NCBI GenBank assembly: GCA_026122225.1 | Contig: JANEZZ010001476.1 | Location: forward strand, 124,001 to 188,000 | Length of the DNA stretch: 64,000 nt | Source of the DNA: Heloderma charlesbogerti | Lineage: Eukaryota > Chordata > Lepidosauria > Squamata > Helodermatidae | Reading direction: 5' to 3' | Shown: positions 31,372 to 41,995 of the stretch, piece after piece | Layout of the letters: every line of letters begins with the position of its first letter | Position numbering within the stretch: the first letter of the stretch is position 1 | The notes under the pieces: generated by a model | The model's database searches: none | What the model was told of the DNA's origin: nothing | The model's input: the letters and a program-made list of their open reading frames with translations, nothing else | Translations under genes and position numbers: made by a program

Positions 31372-31556
31372 TGTTGTTTCATCTAGCCGACTTTGAGCTA
31401 GTTTGCTCATCAGGAGATCATGGGGCACTTTGTCGAAAGCTTTGCTGAAGTCGAGGTACATTATGTCCACAGCATTCCCACAGTCCACAAGGGAGGTTAC
31501 CTGATCAAAAAATGAGATCAGATTCATTTGGAAGGATTTGTTCTTGACAAATCCAT
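31372..31556 (-). pseudogene. CR1 LINE reverse transcriptase, 5' part
   Basis: Minus-strand translation gives the end of NKSFQMNLISFFDQVT and then VDIMYLDFSKAFDKVPHDLLMSKL, the CR1 motif A block, and stops in SRLDETT where the L2 tail begins. The missing link to the other half (IRWIHSWLQNRTQRV at about 29640-29710) confirms one CR1 split by the L2. Confidence 0.88.
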
Positions 31557-33209
31557 GTCAGCTCACAGAAGAAGAAGCTGTGCACATGTCAATGGTGAGG
31601 CCTACTACTGAGAAACAGTTGTGTTGTGAATTTCTCCTCCCCTTGGAGAAATTCAGTGGGAACCCCCCCCCCCCATTTCTCTGTCCAGAAATAGAGTGGA
31701 GTATTTCAAGAGGCCATTTGCTTACAGTCTTCATTTATAATGTCCAAAACCAGCCTATTTTTTTTTACACCTATTGCTAGGTCTAGCATTAAACTCAAGG
31801 CTCCTTCATAGGCAACAATATCCTGAAACAGTATGCATTTCAAATAAAACCAGACGTTTTGACAATCTGGATCAAACACTGCACTATGCAAAATCTCAAA
31901 GCTTGTTTTGGGGAGATTTGAATAAGGATAATCAATGTAGGCAAAATTATCTGGCACCTTTTTGATTAGCGGGTCTAGAAATAAAAACAGCAATGCAGAG
32001 AAATAACTAATGAAACTTCAAGGCATTTGGTTTACAGGTAATGCTGATCTTAGGAAATGTCAGTCCTGCTTCATATCATGTGATGAAATAAAAGGGGGAA
32101 AAATGCAACATGCCAAATGAATTGCTGGATTTTCCCACTGAGAAGATTTCATTAGGAAGCAAAGCCCTTCCAATTTGATGCTACAAGATATTCAAGTGAG
32201 TTTGCCAGCAGAAAAGCTTCAACATGTAAAACTTGCCTGCCTCTTTTGAGATAGATCGCCCACTGGATAAAAGTATTCATTTCCAATTACAGTTGAGCTG
32301 AAATGCTCCTCTGCCCTGCATTGGGGGAGAAGATTGGGGTGGGTATTTGGGCTGTTTTGTAGATGGCGGACATACCCCCAAAACATTTCAGGGGGATTAC
32401 CTTTGCCTTGCTTTAAGGCGGGGGTGGGGAATATGTTTAATGTTGAGGGAACACATTTAGGGATGGGAGTACCAGGGATGCTCAAGCTCCTCACTGACAT
32501 TTTCCGAACTCCATTTCAAAGCTCAGTTTGCCTTCCTCCCGTTTTCATTTGTGACATGTTTTTCTTTTTGTTTGAATAGGGAAAATGCTCATTTTGGGTG
32601 TAAAAAGTGCATTGTTCCATGCACATTTTTTTTCAAATGTGCACACTCCCCACCCCACATTGACTAAAACATGAAAAATTTAAAGTGCACATTTAAAAAC
32701 AAAATAAACATTTTTCAAACATGCTCACTAGTTCAGGAATGTGTGACCTCCCCATCCCACGCCAAGTGTTTGCATTTATGGTTTCAAATGGGGAAAGTTC
32801 TGATGCCTTGCCAATTGAAACAAAATCCTTGAACAAATCACCCTTGAGGTTAACCTGTGGGCAGCTGCATTCTGGCAGTGGGCGTGGTCAGATCCAAGGT
32901 GGGTGGAGCTTGTAAACAGGGTGGAATCTACAAAGTAGGCTGAGGTCTGAATGTAGTTCTTGTGCTGTCAGTTCCCTCCCCCTGCTTTATGGAGGGGGGA
33001 GTTTTAAAAGCATGGGGTGTCTTGGGGATGGCTGGTCATCATTATTCTTCTTCCAGAAGACAATGGCTTCAGTCAGCACTACATCTTGATGAAAAAAATA
33101 GACAAGAAAAGCAAAGGCAAGCTTCCCTAAAATGTTTTGGGGTATTCCCTTCACCCCCCCAAAAAAGCCCACTACCCATTCCTACCATTTCAGTGCCACG
33201 TTAAGGCCA
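31557..33209. other. Unassigned sequence
   Basis: No gene recognised. Near 32458 TAGGGATGGG followed by TGCACATTT/AAATGTGCAC hairpin words (about 32580-32720) may mark another degraded hAT-like element, but I could not find a convincing right end or duplication. Confidence 0.35.
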
Positions 33210-33330
33210 GAATGGTTATTTATTTATTCATTCATTCATTCGTTTGTTTGTTTGTTTATGTATTTATATATTTATAATATTTCTTGGCCAACTTTCAGGG
33301 CAGACCCCCCCCCCAACAGTTTACAGCAGT
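33210..33330 (-). mobile_element. LINE 3' UTR relic, antisense
   Basis: TTATTTATTTATTCATTCATT and GTTTGTTTGTTT repeats followed by a degraded antisense LINE 3' UTR (TTTCAGGGCAGACC, TTTACAGCAG). Diverged. Confidence 0.5.
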
Positions 33331-33546
33331 GGTTTGACCTGGTACTTCCAGTTTGCCGCCCTCCATCCCACATTACTTTGTCATATCTGGCATCTCTCCC
33401 CCCGCATCCCATAACTACCCCATTCCCTTCAAGCAGTGTTCTGTAGCAATGCTAACACAGACAGTGAATGTGTCCAACAAACCATCCAAGGGTTTCCCCA
33501 GTGCTCTCAGTTACTACTGGGAGTATAGCATTGTTGTTGTTGTTGT

Positions 33547-34990
33547 TCAGTCGTTCAGTCGTGTCCGACTCTTTGTGACCCCATGGACCACAGCATGCCA
33601 GGCCTTCCTGTCCTGCGCTGTCTCCCGGAGCGTGCTCAGGTTCATATTCATTGCATCCGTGATGCTATCTAGCCATCTCATCCTCTGCCGTCCCCTTCTC
33701 TTTTTGCCTTCAGTCTTTCCCAGCATCAGGGTCTTTTCCAGGGACTTTTCTCTTCGCATTAGGTGGCCAAAATATTGGAGCTTCAGCTTCATTATCTGTC
33801 CTTCCAATGAGCACTCAGGGTTGATTTCCTTTAGGATTGACTGATTTGACCTCCTTGCAGTCCAGGGGACTCGTAAGAGTCTTCTCCAGCACCACAGTTC
33901 GAAAGCATCAATTCTTCGGTGCTCAGCCTTCCTTATAGTCCAGCTCTCACAGCCATACATTACTACTGGGAAAACCATAGCTTTGATTAGATGGACCTTT
34001 GTCGGCAAGGTGATGTCTGTGCTTCTTACTATGCTGTCTAGGTTGGCCATAGCTTTCCTCCCAAGGAGCAAGCGTCTTTTAATTTCATGGCTACAGTCAC
34101 CGTCTGCGGTGATCTTGGAGCCCAAGAAAGTAAAATCTGTCACTGCTTCCATTTCTTCCCCTTCTAGATGCCAGGAAGTGATAGGGCCAGATGCCATGAT
34201 CTTCGTTTTTTTAATGTTGAGTTTCAAACCAGCTTTTGCACTCTCCTCTTTCACCCTCAACAAGAGGCTCTTGAGATCCTCTTCGCTTTCTGCCATTAGG
34301 GTGGTATCGTCTGCATATCGGAGGTTGTTGATAATTCTCCCGGCAATCTTAATTCCAACCTGTGATTCATCCAACCCGGCGTTTCTCATGATGTACTCTG
34401 CATATAAGTTAAATAAGCAGGGTGACAATATGCAGCCTTGTCGTACTCCTTTCCCAATTTTGAACCAATCGGTTGTTCCATCTCTGGTTCTTACTGTTGC
34501 TTCTTGACCCTCGTACAGGTTTCTCAGGAGACAGGTAAGGTGGTCTGGTACTCCCATCACTTTAAGAATTTGCCACAGTTTGTTGTGATCCACACAATCA
34601 AAGGCTTTAGCGTAGTCAATGAAGCAGAAATAGACATTTTTCTGGAATTCTCTTGCTTTCTCCATGATGCAGCGAATGTTGGCGATTTGATCTCTAGTTC
34701 CTCTGCCTCTTCGAAACACAGCTTGTACTTCCGGTAGTTCTCGGTTCGCATACTGCTGAAGCCTAGCTTGTAGGATTTTGAGCATCACCTTGCTGGCATG
34801 TGAAATGAGCACAATTGTGCGGTAGTTTGAACACTCTTTGGCATTGCCCTTCTTTGGAATTGGAATGTAAACTGACCTTTTCCAGTCTTGTGGCCACTGT
34901 TGAGCGTTCCAGATTTGTTGGCATATTGAATGCAGCACTTTAACAGCATCATCTTTTAGGATTTTAAATAGCTCGGCTGGAATACTGTCA
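33547..34990 (-). pseudogene. BovB reverse transcriptase, 5'-truncated but open
   Basis: An uninterrupted minus-strand frame of about 480 residues. DSIPAELFKILKDDAVKVLH, IPIPKKGNAKECSNYRTI, FIDYAKAFDCVDH (motif A), RQGCILSPCLFNLY, NNLRYADDTTLMAES (YADD) and then the complete C-terminal region to VTKSRTRLND. There are no stops or frameshifts, so this BovB body is younger than copy 3. One oddity is QAVFRRGRGTRDQ where copy 1 has QAGFRRGRGT. The endonuclease and linker are missing because of the inversion-truncation. The open frame runs a little further right into unrelated and 5' UTR sequence, which is not part of the protein. Confidence 0.88.
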
Positions 34991-35051
34991 CTGGAGAAGG
35001 AAATGGCAACCCAGTCCAGTATTCTTGCCAAGAAAACCCCATGGAACGTAT
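34991..35051 (+). mobile_element. Inverted BovB 5' UTR segment
   Basis: CTGGAGAAGGAAATGGCAAC through CCCCATGGAACGTAT matches 43256-43316 of the near-complete BovB with one difference, but on the strand opposite to the rest of this copy. A CA dinucleotide is shared at the junction. Confidence 0.9.
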
Positions 35052-35056
35052 AGCAT

Positions 35057-35984
35057 AGAGATGGAAGCAAAATTCTTCTGAGCCTGGCTTCAAAAAGAAC
35101 TTTAGGGATGTATGTTGTATCTTATGAACTATTTGTCTTAGTTTTGAGGAGTTTGTCTGGGTGGGACCCAGTAGGATAGAAAAGAGGGGAAGCATGGTGG
35201 AACATCTAGGTAACTATACTTATGGCTGGGAATGGAGCTAGAGATAATCAATACTGTGTTCTTTGGGAAATATTGCTTTCTTTCTGTTGGGGGGAGGGAG
35301 GGACAGACAAAAAATGGGTTCATAACAACAACAACAAAACAACAACAACACCACAAATGGAGGTATGCTTTATGAGCCCCAGAATTGTTTTTGTGCTTGG
35401 ATTAAAATTCCAGCCAGAGTAGATTTGGAAACTTCCCCACGTGGCAAATGCTTTGTATGGCCATGAGAGAGACACATATCTCACCCCTAGCCAAGCCAAG
35501 AAATCAGCCATGTGGATCTTTGGCCTCCAAAGTCATTACAAGGCTCTTAATGTATCCTTATTCAATATAATGGAGTAATGTTGATCCATCACATTGAATA
35601 AGGATGGAATCAAGTGATTCAGGGGCAAGCCCAAGAGTGGGGGAAGCAAGCTCCAGTGAAGGATCTCCAGGGAGTTTAGCCAGCTTCCCGACTCATTTGG
35701 ATTTTGTGCCTCTAGGCTCCCCGTAAAGACACCATTTATGCAAGATTGGAAGCATGAATGGTCCATCCACACCTCTATGCTTGTGTAAATGATGGCTTTA
35801 TGGCTGCCATTTGCATAAAAAGATCTTTTACATGGAATAACAAGCTGCCATTGTTGTGCAAAATGGTGGCTCGCTAAGGGGACAGGCAGCCCCATAGCAC
35901 TCGCTGTATGCTCGCCAGGATGTCCAGTGGCATGGGCAGCACTGGCAGTTTGTGGATTGCAGTCTGGCCGGCTGAGTGGGGTAG
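35057..35984. other. Unassigned sequence
   Basis: No gene recognised. (AAC)n-like repeats at about 35325-35352. At 35735-35880, ACCATTTATGCAAG and TTGCATAAA words with TGGTGG/CCATT elements resemble a decayed hairpin element without definable ends. Confidence 0.35.
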
Positions 35985-36063
35985 TGTCAGGGTTCCCTTG
36001 CCCCCCTTTTCCTCCAGCACCCACAACACACAAAAAGAGAGGCTTCAGTCTCACGCCTTTAAC

Positions 36064-36899
36064 TAGGGATGTACGAAAGTCACTTACCGTTTTGCGGATC
36101 TGCTTCACGGTGGGGGGGGAGGCGCTCTGTCCCTCCCCCTGGAATCCTCAACAGGGGGGTAGGCACTCCGTCCCTCCCCACGGAGTCCTGCCCGGCCGGC
36201 TCTCCGGGGATTCCGCGGAGCCGCCGGCCGGCTCTGCCCACAGCCGGACATCTGGCCGCTGGGCGGCAGGGAAGCAAATGGTGGCGGCCATAGCCACCGC
36301 CGTTTGCATCCCTGTACTTAACCATGGTAGGCTACATAAATATTTACTTAGCCTATCATGGCAAAGTAAAAAAAAGAAAGCATACGGAAATGGCAGCGGC
36401 TGCGGCCACCGCCATTTGCGTCCGCTATTTTTCGCCGTTCTAGCCTACATAAATATTTACGTAGGCTAGAATGGCGAAAAATAGGGAACACAAATGGCGG
36501 CCGCCGTAGCTGCCGTCATTTGAGTATGCTGCGCCCAGCCGCGACCAGCCAGGAGACCAGCCGCTGCCACCGCCGCGCCTGCCGCCACATGCCCTGCCGC
36601 CCCCGCTGCACCTCCCGCCGTCCCCCGCCGCTGCCACCCCCACTGCCTCCCCCACTGCCGCCGAATCCACTGCCACTGCTACCACACCCGCTGCTGCCGC
36701 CGCACCCGCCGAATCCACCGCTGCACCCGCCACCGCCGAATCTGCCACTGCTGCCGGAGCTGCCACTGCTGCCAAATCCACCGCATCCGCCCCAGGTAAG
36801 TGCCGTCCCAGGGGATTCCACAGGGGGGGTGGGGGGGCAGGAGCCCATTCTGCCCCGGATTCCAGGGGGAATCCATGGCGGAATTCTCTGCCATCACTA
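36064..36899 (-). mobile_element. Nested-palindrome hAT-like element, copy 8 (beta type)
   Basis: Starts TAGGGATGTACGAAAGTCAC and ends GCCATCACTA. Flanks CCTTTAAC (36056-36063) and CCTTTATC (36900-36907) match at 7 of 8. Joining the flanks restores a stretch of the LTR seen uninterrupted in LTR A, which proves the insertion boundaries. The core is short (36312-36523: four hairpins, centre near 36455). Outward donors are at 36082-36087 (minus) and 36796-36801 (plus). The segment before the right donor is hugely expanded in CCG/CTG triplets (separate entry). Confidence 0.9.
36540..36795 (+). repeat. Imperfect CCG/CTG/CCA triplet array ending at a donor-like site
   Basis: About 255 bases of triplets such as CTGCCG, CCACCG and CCGAAT read up to CCCCAG|GTAAGT at 36796. 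In other copies the equivalent segment is a unique GC-rich stretch of 70-110 bases. One frame reads Pro/Leu-rich on the plus strand and Gly/Ser-rich on the minus strand; I treat neither as a gene. Confidence 0.85.
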
Positions 36900-37439
36900 C
36901 CTTTATCTCATTATTCTCAGGTTCATTACAGATGCAAATACTCGAAGACTCTCAGGCTACAAAGGAATATCTCCAGGGGATTCAAATGGTAATAAACGAG
37001 AGTTGCCTGCAGTTTGAAAAGGCAGCTGTCTGACTAGGCTAACTTAGAGAGGGAGGTCCCAACCCTCGCCTGCTTCTTCCCTGCATAGCCTATCACACAT
37101 TGCTAACCAGTTCGAATGTCTAAGCTTCGCCCCTGATGTTTCCCTCTTAGCTCTGTGTCTCTGCCTGGTGTCCTTAGGTCATAGACCTCAAGCTCCTCCT
37201 CCTTCTGCTTGCTGTTTCTCACAGAGGGGGGTGAGGATACGGTTTCATGCCTGGCAGTCTAGGAGCTGGTAACGTGAGAAGCACACCTATCCAGATCTGA
37301 ACTGGCCTGTGAAAAAACCTCCTCAGTTCTGGCCGCTCCTCTTCTGAATCTGAGCTGCTATCTCCCTGTGCTCTCAGAATCAATCCTGACAGGTGGAGTC
37401 CATCAGGCCCCACCCCCATATTGGATCACCATGATATCC

Positions 37440-37690
37440 TTAAGTAGGAATAAATGGGAAATCCTCCCAATGGAAGGATGCAAATAGTGGGGTCCCACAG
37501 GGGTCTGTGTTGGGACCAATACCTTTCAACTTATTCATGAATGATTGGGAATTAGGAGCGAGCAGTGAAGTCGCCAGATTTGCCAATGATGCCAAATTAT
37601 TTAGCATGGTACAAAAGAAAGGGATTGTGAGGAACTCCAAAAGGATCTCTCCAGACTGGGAGAGTGGGCATCTAAATGGCAAACAGGTTG
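37440..37690 (+). pseudogene. CR1-like reverse transcriptase fragment
   Basis: Translation across small frameshifts gives SGVPQGSVGPIPFNLFMNDWE, EVARFANDAKLF (degraded FADD as FAND) and VQKKG. This is a diverged CR1 RT core of about 80 codons, with the catalytic aspartate pair damaged. Confidence 0.7.
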
Positions 37691-38350
37691 GAGAGCTGGG
37701 GCAGGGGGAATCCTGGTGGTTCATAGAACCTCCATCTCTATCACCAGGAGACCACTCCACCTTGGAGCAGGCCTTGAGGGGCTGCACCTGGAGTTGGGCC
37801 ATAGAGACAGATTGGGGATGCTACTGGTGTATCCCCTGCTGCCTAGCAGCCATCATCCCTGACTGAGCTGGCAGAGGCAGTCTTGAGTGTGGTGCTAGAG
37901 GAGCCCAGGATGGTGGTTCTGGGTGATTTCAATTTCTGTACTGAGGCTGTCTCTGGAGCTCCAGCTCAGGACTTCATGGCCTCCATGACAACCATGGGGC
38001 TGTCTCAGTTTGTCATTGGCCCAACACATGAAACAGGACACACCCTTGATTTGCTTTTGCTCCAAGTGATTGTGAGGTGAGTACCCTGAAGATTGGGGGG
38101 TGGGGGGTGGTCCAAGTAGCCTAGACCATTTATTGGCGAGATTTGAACATATCACATTACTTCCCTCCTGGAGGGGTTGGGGACCCATTCGGATGGTCTG
38201 CCTCAGGAGACTGATGGAATCCAAGGGATTTCTGAATGTTCTTGTGGAGAGAGCTGGTGATCCAGCTGAGGCCCTAGTCTCTCTGTGGAACAGTGAGATT
38301 AGGGATTCTCTGGGGGCCTGCCCAGCCCCTGTTCCCACTTTCTTGTGCCT
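37691..38350 (+). pseudogene. L2-clade LINE endonuclease and linker fragment
   Basis: VVLGDFNFCTEAVSG (GDFN motif of the AP endonuclease), QDFMASMTTMGLSQFVIGPTH and HTLDLLL are visible at about 37910-38060, followed by degraded linker (EALVSLWNSEIRDSLGACPAP). It is the upstream part of the same LINE type as the open ORF at 29733. Many frameshifts. The copy resumes after the insertion at 38857. Confidence 0.75.
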
Positions 38351-38856
38351 GGACCATGGTCAAGCCCCTCCCATGCTCGGCGAGCAGCCAGCACTCAACC
38401 CAGTAGCCTCGCCAAGCTCTGTGGTCACCATTTTTAGAAAAATAAAATGGTGATCACAAAATGCACATATTTGTGCATGCACGGAAATGCATGTTTTTGA
38501 GAATGCACATACTTGTGTGTGTGTGGAAATGCACATTTTTAGGAAAATGCACATTCTCACACATGTACAAATATGTGCATTTGCAAATGAGCATTTTTTG
38601 CACATGGGAATATGTGCATTCACAAAATGCACATTGTCACGCATATGCAGATATGCACATTTTGTGATCGCCATGTTATTTCTCAAAACATAACAACCAT
38701 GAAGTTTGATGAGGCTACTGGGGTGAGTGTAGGCCATTCGCCCAGCACAGGCCCTGGGCGAGCGGGGAAAGGGGCTGGGTGAGCGGGGCTCAGGGCTACA
38801 GGCAAGGGGAATTCTGCTGGATTCCCAGATGTAATTGGGTGCCCGCACCATCCCTA
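38351..38856. mobile_element. hAT-like palindromic element inside the L2 fragment
   Basis: The right end GCCCGCACCATCCCTA closes the element at 38856, where LINE sequence (GEMRRAINLIAPECP) resumes. The core about 38425-38700 is a nested palindrome centred near 38560: TGGTGATCACAAAATGCACA (from 38448) pairs with TGCACATTTTGTGATCGCCA (to 38673), with smaller ATGCACAT/ATGTGCAT hairpins between. The left end is decayed and no duplication of GGTGAGAT was found there. Confidence 0.7.
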
Positions 38857-39520
38857 GGTGAGATGAGGAGGGCCATCAACTTGATTGCACCTGAGTGCCC
38901 TGTCCAGCTCTGTGGCGCCCACTCTACCCCCTGGTATACTGGGGAGCTATGGTCAGTGAAACAGGCTGGACATCAGCTGGAGCACAAATGCCATAAGATT
39001 TGAAGCAAAGAGGATTGAAACCGCTCTAGAGCACATAATCATGCCTATTGTGAGGCATTGCAGGCAACAAAGAAGGCTTACTTTGCTGGCTCTGTTTCAT
39101 CCTTGAGTGGCCATCTAGTGGAGCTCTTCCAGGTAGTCTGGGGGCTGTTAGCACTCCCCAGAAAATGGGGCCCTGGCCCCATTAAGGACCCACTGTGACC
39201 TTTTTGCATAGCACTTTGAGGACAAAATCACTCATCTCCATAGCAAACTTGATGCTGTTGTTAGCACACTTCCAGTTGAGATGTCTGATGCCACCATCTG
39301 CCCAATTTTGTGGGATCAGTTCCAGTTGCTGTGGCCTGATGATGTGGACAAGGTGCTTGCAGCAATGTGACATACCACATGCCCTCTCAATCCCTGCCCC
39401 TCCTGGCTAATAAAAGCTAGCTGAAGGGGGGTGACTGGGTGGGTCCAGGGAGTGATAAATGCTTCCCTTCAGGAAGGGCTGGTCCTTGCTGTCCCTAAGG
39501 AGGATAACCAACTGGTGTTG
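38857..39520 (+). pseudogene. L2-clade LINE fragment, linker to RT N-terminus
   Basis: GEMRRAINLIAPECPVQL and TPWYTGELW are followed by degraded sequence to about 39440-39510, where GWVQGVINASLQEGLVLAVPKED matches the first residues (AKAVVNASLEEGVMPSALKE) of the open L2 ORF at 29733. It therefore overlaps and extends that family upstream. It breaks off near 39520. Confidence 0.75.
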
Positions 39521-39714
39521 TACCTCCAACTTGAACATTCATTCATGAACAAATATTATAGGATGGAGCTTCTTTCTGCTAACTTTATTTTGGGCATGTC
39601 TTTTATGGTTCTTTTAATCTCATTGCATAATTTCAGCAGGATCAGGTAGTAAAGAAATGGCCTTAAAGCTTCCCTACACCGAAGACTGGATAGTTCATTT
39701 TGCATAGTTATAAT

Positions 39715-39772
<58 letters not shown>

Positions 39773-40664
39773 CTGTGGCCCTTTCTGGAACGTGGCAGTC
39801 TGTGCACTGTGAAAGTCGCATTATGCTAATGTATTAATGTCATGTAAATGTTTCCCAAGCAAACCATACCACAGTGTAAATTTGTTGGTTGTGAACCTAT
39901 TTTATTCTGCCAGGACAGTGTGTTTGATTTATGCGTTAAGCAAATCAGTCTGCTCATATCTCATTACAATGAGCCAACAAAAGTAGGGAAGTAACAAAGG
40001 AGGCGTGAGGACAACCATTATTATGGGCTTAAAGTCCTTTGTTTCAGGCTGTTGTGCCTGTGCCAAAGGCCACTGGAGTCTTTCCAGGGAGACCTTGTAG
40101 TATTTCCACTGGGCTTTTGATCACGTACATAGGCTATAAGGGTTTGAGAGATAAGCATCAGTTGAATGATTAAATGATAGCATTGAAAGTGAACTCAGGG
40201 CAATTTATCGCAATACCTCTCTGCAACCCAACATATAATTCTCACAGATTCTCAAGAAACTTCCAGTTGTAGGACATCCATGAATGTGTATTGGTATCAT
40301 ATATTTGACAATCCAGGACTTTCCTTTACATGAAATATGGTGGTTGTGATCTCTTCTCTTTTCTACTGCTCTGTTTGGAAGCTGGTGACATGCATTTTCT
40401 CAGAGTCTGAGCTGGGAAACCAATGGCTCAGATTCCCACCCCCACCCCCCAGCTCAGACAGTGCTTGAGGAGTGTGATGTTGCAAATTCTGATCTGCTCT
40501 GATCTGCACCTCCCTGACCAAAGTGTGGACTGGAATGGAGTCGTCAACTGGATTTCACACTTCTCCAAATGTAGCAATGCAGTTCTCAGAAATTTTAATG
40601 TATCAAACTATGTTGAAAGAGGATAGAAAGGCACATACAGAGGCATGCCGGAAATGCATTTTAA
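39521..40664. other. Unassigned sequence
   Basis: No gene recognised, apart from the (AT)n tract listed separately. Around 40400-40620 there are CCCACCCCC runs and a CACTTCTCCAAATGTxGCAATG stretch that recurs at 49515-49540, a small unnamed dispersed repeat. Confidence 0.4.
39719..39770. repeat. (AT)n microsatellite
   Basis: About 26 uninterrupted AT units. Confidence 0.95.
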
Positions 40665-40850
40665 AATTTCTTTCTTTCTTTATTACATTTCTATCCTGCC
40701 CATTAGCCAAAGCTCTCTGGGTGGTTTACAAGACAAAGCATAAAACCATAAAATACAATAACATAGTAAAACATAATATAAAACCATAACTTCAAAACAG
40801 CATAAAAGCAAAGTAGTAACCATGATTAAATAAAAGCATTGAAAGTGAAC
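40665..40850 (-). mobile_element. L2-clade LINE 3' UTR, antisense
   Basis: TTTCTTTCTTTATTACATTTC followed by AGCTCTCTGGGTGGTTTACA and AT-rich UTR, as in 21880-22030. 5'-truncated. Confidence 0.75.
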
Positions 40851-41507
40851 TTCGCAGCAGTGCAAAGATCTAAAAATGTACTAACACATTTTTTTAAAAA
40901 AGCCCAAAAAACTGAACGGCTAAAAAGCCCAGAAAATAAACATGCATGCTTAAATACAAATGTGCACATGGATTTTATTTTTTTAAAAAAAGGGGTGGGG
41001 GAGCAGATTAGTATGGAAATGGGACAGGACAGACATGTGTATGAACATATGCAGAAATGACGTAGATCATAGACTAATCAGTTCATCCCTATGATATTAA
41101 TAAGATTAGTATTAGCATTTTATTAATTTTTCCATTTTATTTGTTTCATATGCAGTCCATGATCCAACATTTAAACATTTATCCTTTCCTTCTCTGCAGC
41201 ACTCAGAAGCAGGGTGTAAGATAAGATAATCTAGCTAATGCTGGGTATGTCAGCAGCACACAACCATCATTCTTCTTCTTTGGCATTTTGTTCTGGCATC
41301 TCTGTCACCACATGGTAAAAGAGGTATATTGGGGGATTTCCTCTCCCCAGCACTGCCACCCTCTATGGGGAAACTGCTCCTTCACTGGGCAATCCCACCT
41401 ATGGGGTTATATATTTCCAGAAAATGCTTATATTCCAGGGCCTAAAGAACTCTCTGACATTTTAACTCAGGGTTCTCCAAGCTGACCCCTTCTCAAAGCC
41501 ACCTGCT

Positions 41508-41534
41508 CGCTCGCTCACTCGCTCGCTCGCTTGC

Positions 41535-41568
<34 letters not shown>

Positions 41569-41569
41569 A
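41508..41569 (+). repeat. (CTCG)n and (TATC)n microsatellites
   Basis: CTCG units followed directly by about eight TATC units. Confidence 0.9.
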
Positions 41570-41639
41570 TTTGTGTACAATATGTGTATACTCCTCCATA
41601 TGTTCATGCCAGATTTTGGAGTGATGAACATAAAAGGTA

Positions 41640-41995
41640 ACATAGTAAAAGAAGAAAAAGATTAAAACACCATATTAAAATTATGCTTAAAAAAAAAAAA
41701 AGGAAGAATGCCAATAAAAACCATTGTTGGTCAGTTAAGGAATGCCTCCTTGAACAGTGCTGTTTTCGGGAGGTGCCAGAAACAACACAGTGTCAGTGCT
41801 TGCCTGACTTCCAGGGGCAGGGAGTTCCAAAGGAAGGGGGCCACCACACTGAAGAATCTTTTCCTGGTGGACTTCAGTTGGGCCACAGGTCGATGTGGAA
41901 CCACCAGGAGCATGTCCTCCAATGACCTCAGTGACTGGGCAGGTTGGTAAAGGAGAAGGCGCTCTCTCAGGTATCCTGGTCCCAAGTTCTCTTAG
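41640..41995 (-). mobile_element. L2-clade LINE C-terminal coding and 3' UTR, antisense
   Basis: The minus-strand frame at 41731-41985 begins GPGYLRERLL and contains KRFFSVVAPFLWNSLPLEVRQA, the L2 C-terminal signature, followed by FKEAFLN and the stop. The AT-rich UTR lies to the left. The copy is truncated at about 41990 on its 5' side. Confidence 0.85.

Larger units (their letters stand above)
33532..35051 (-). mobile_element. BovB: RTE-BovB LINE copy 2, with inverted 5' end
   Basis: The minus-strand body (33532-34990) starts from the 3' terminal (TTG)n/GTTCAGTCGTTCAGTCG and reaches the DSIPAELF region of the reverse transcriptase. It is followed by 61 bases of BovB 5' UTR in plus orientation (34991-35051). 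The whole is flanked by GTATAGCAT (33523-33531 and 35048-35056), where the first bases of the right copy overlap the 5' UTR sequence. This is the layout left by twin priming during target-primed reverse transcription. Confidence 0.9.
35985..37391 (-). mobile_element. Solo LTR B, interrupted by a nested-palindrome element
   Basis: On the plus strand it starts TGTCAGG (35985-35991) and ends CCTGACA (37385-37391), the same ends as solo LTR A. The body aligns with the reverse complement of 26950-27526, for example GAGGCTTCAGTCT next to the insertion and TTTGCATCTG-like sequence beyond it. Flanks GGTAG and GGTGG match at 4 of 5 positions. Minus the insertion it is about 560 bp. No internal genes adjoin it. 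Confidence 0.8.

Noticed and set aside
32458..32760. Another hAT-like element starting TAGGGATGGG
   Set aside because: No CCCTA end with a matching 8-bp duplication could be found; left unassigned.
36516..36848. Glycine/serine-rich 110-residue frame on the minus strand
   Set aside because: It is the reverse reading of an impure CCG/CTG triplet array inside a transposable element, with no domain, no conservation in other copies and no start context.
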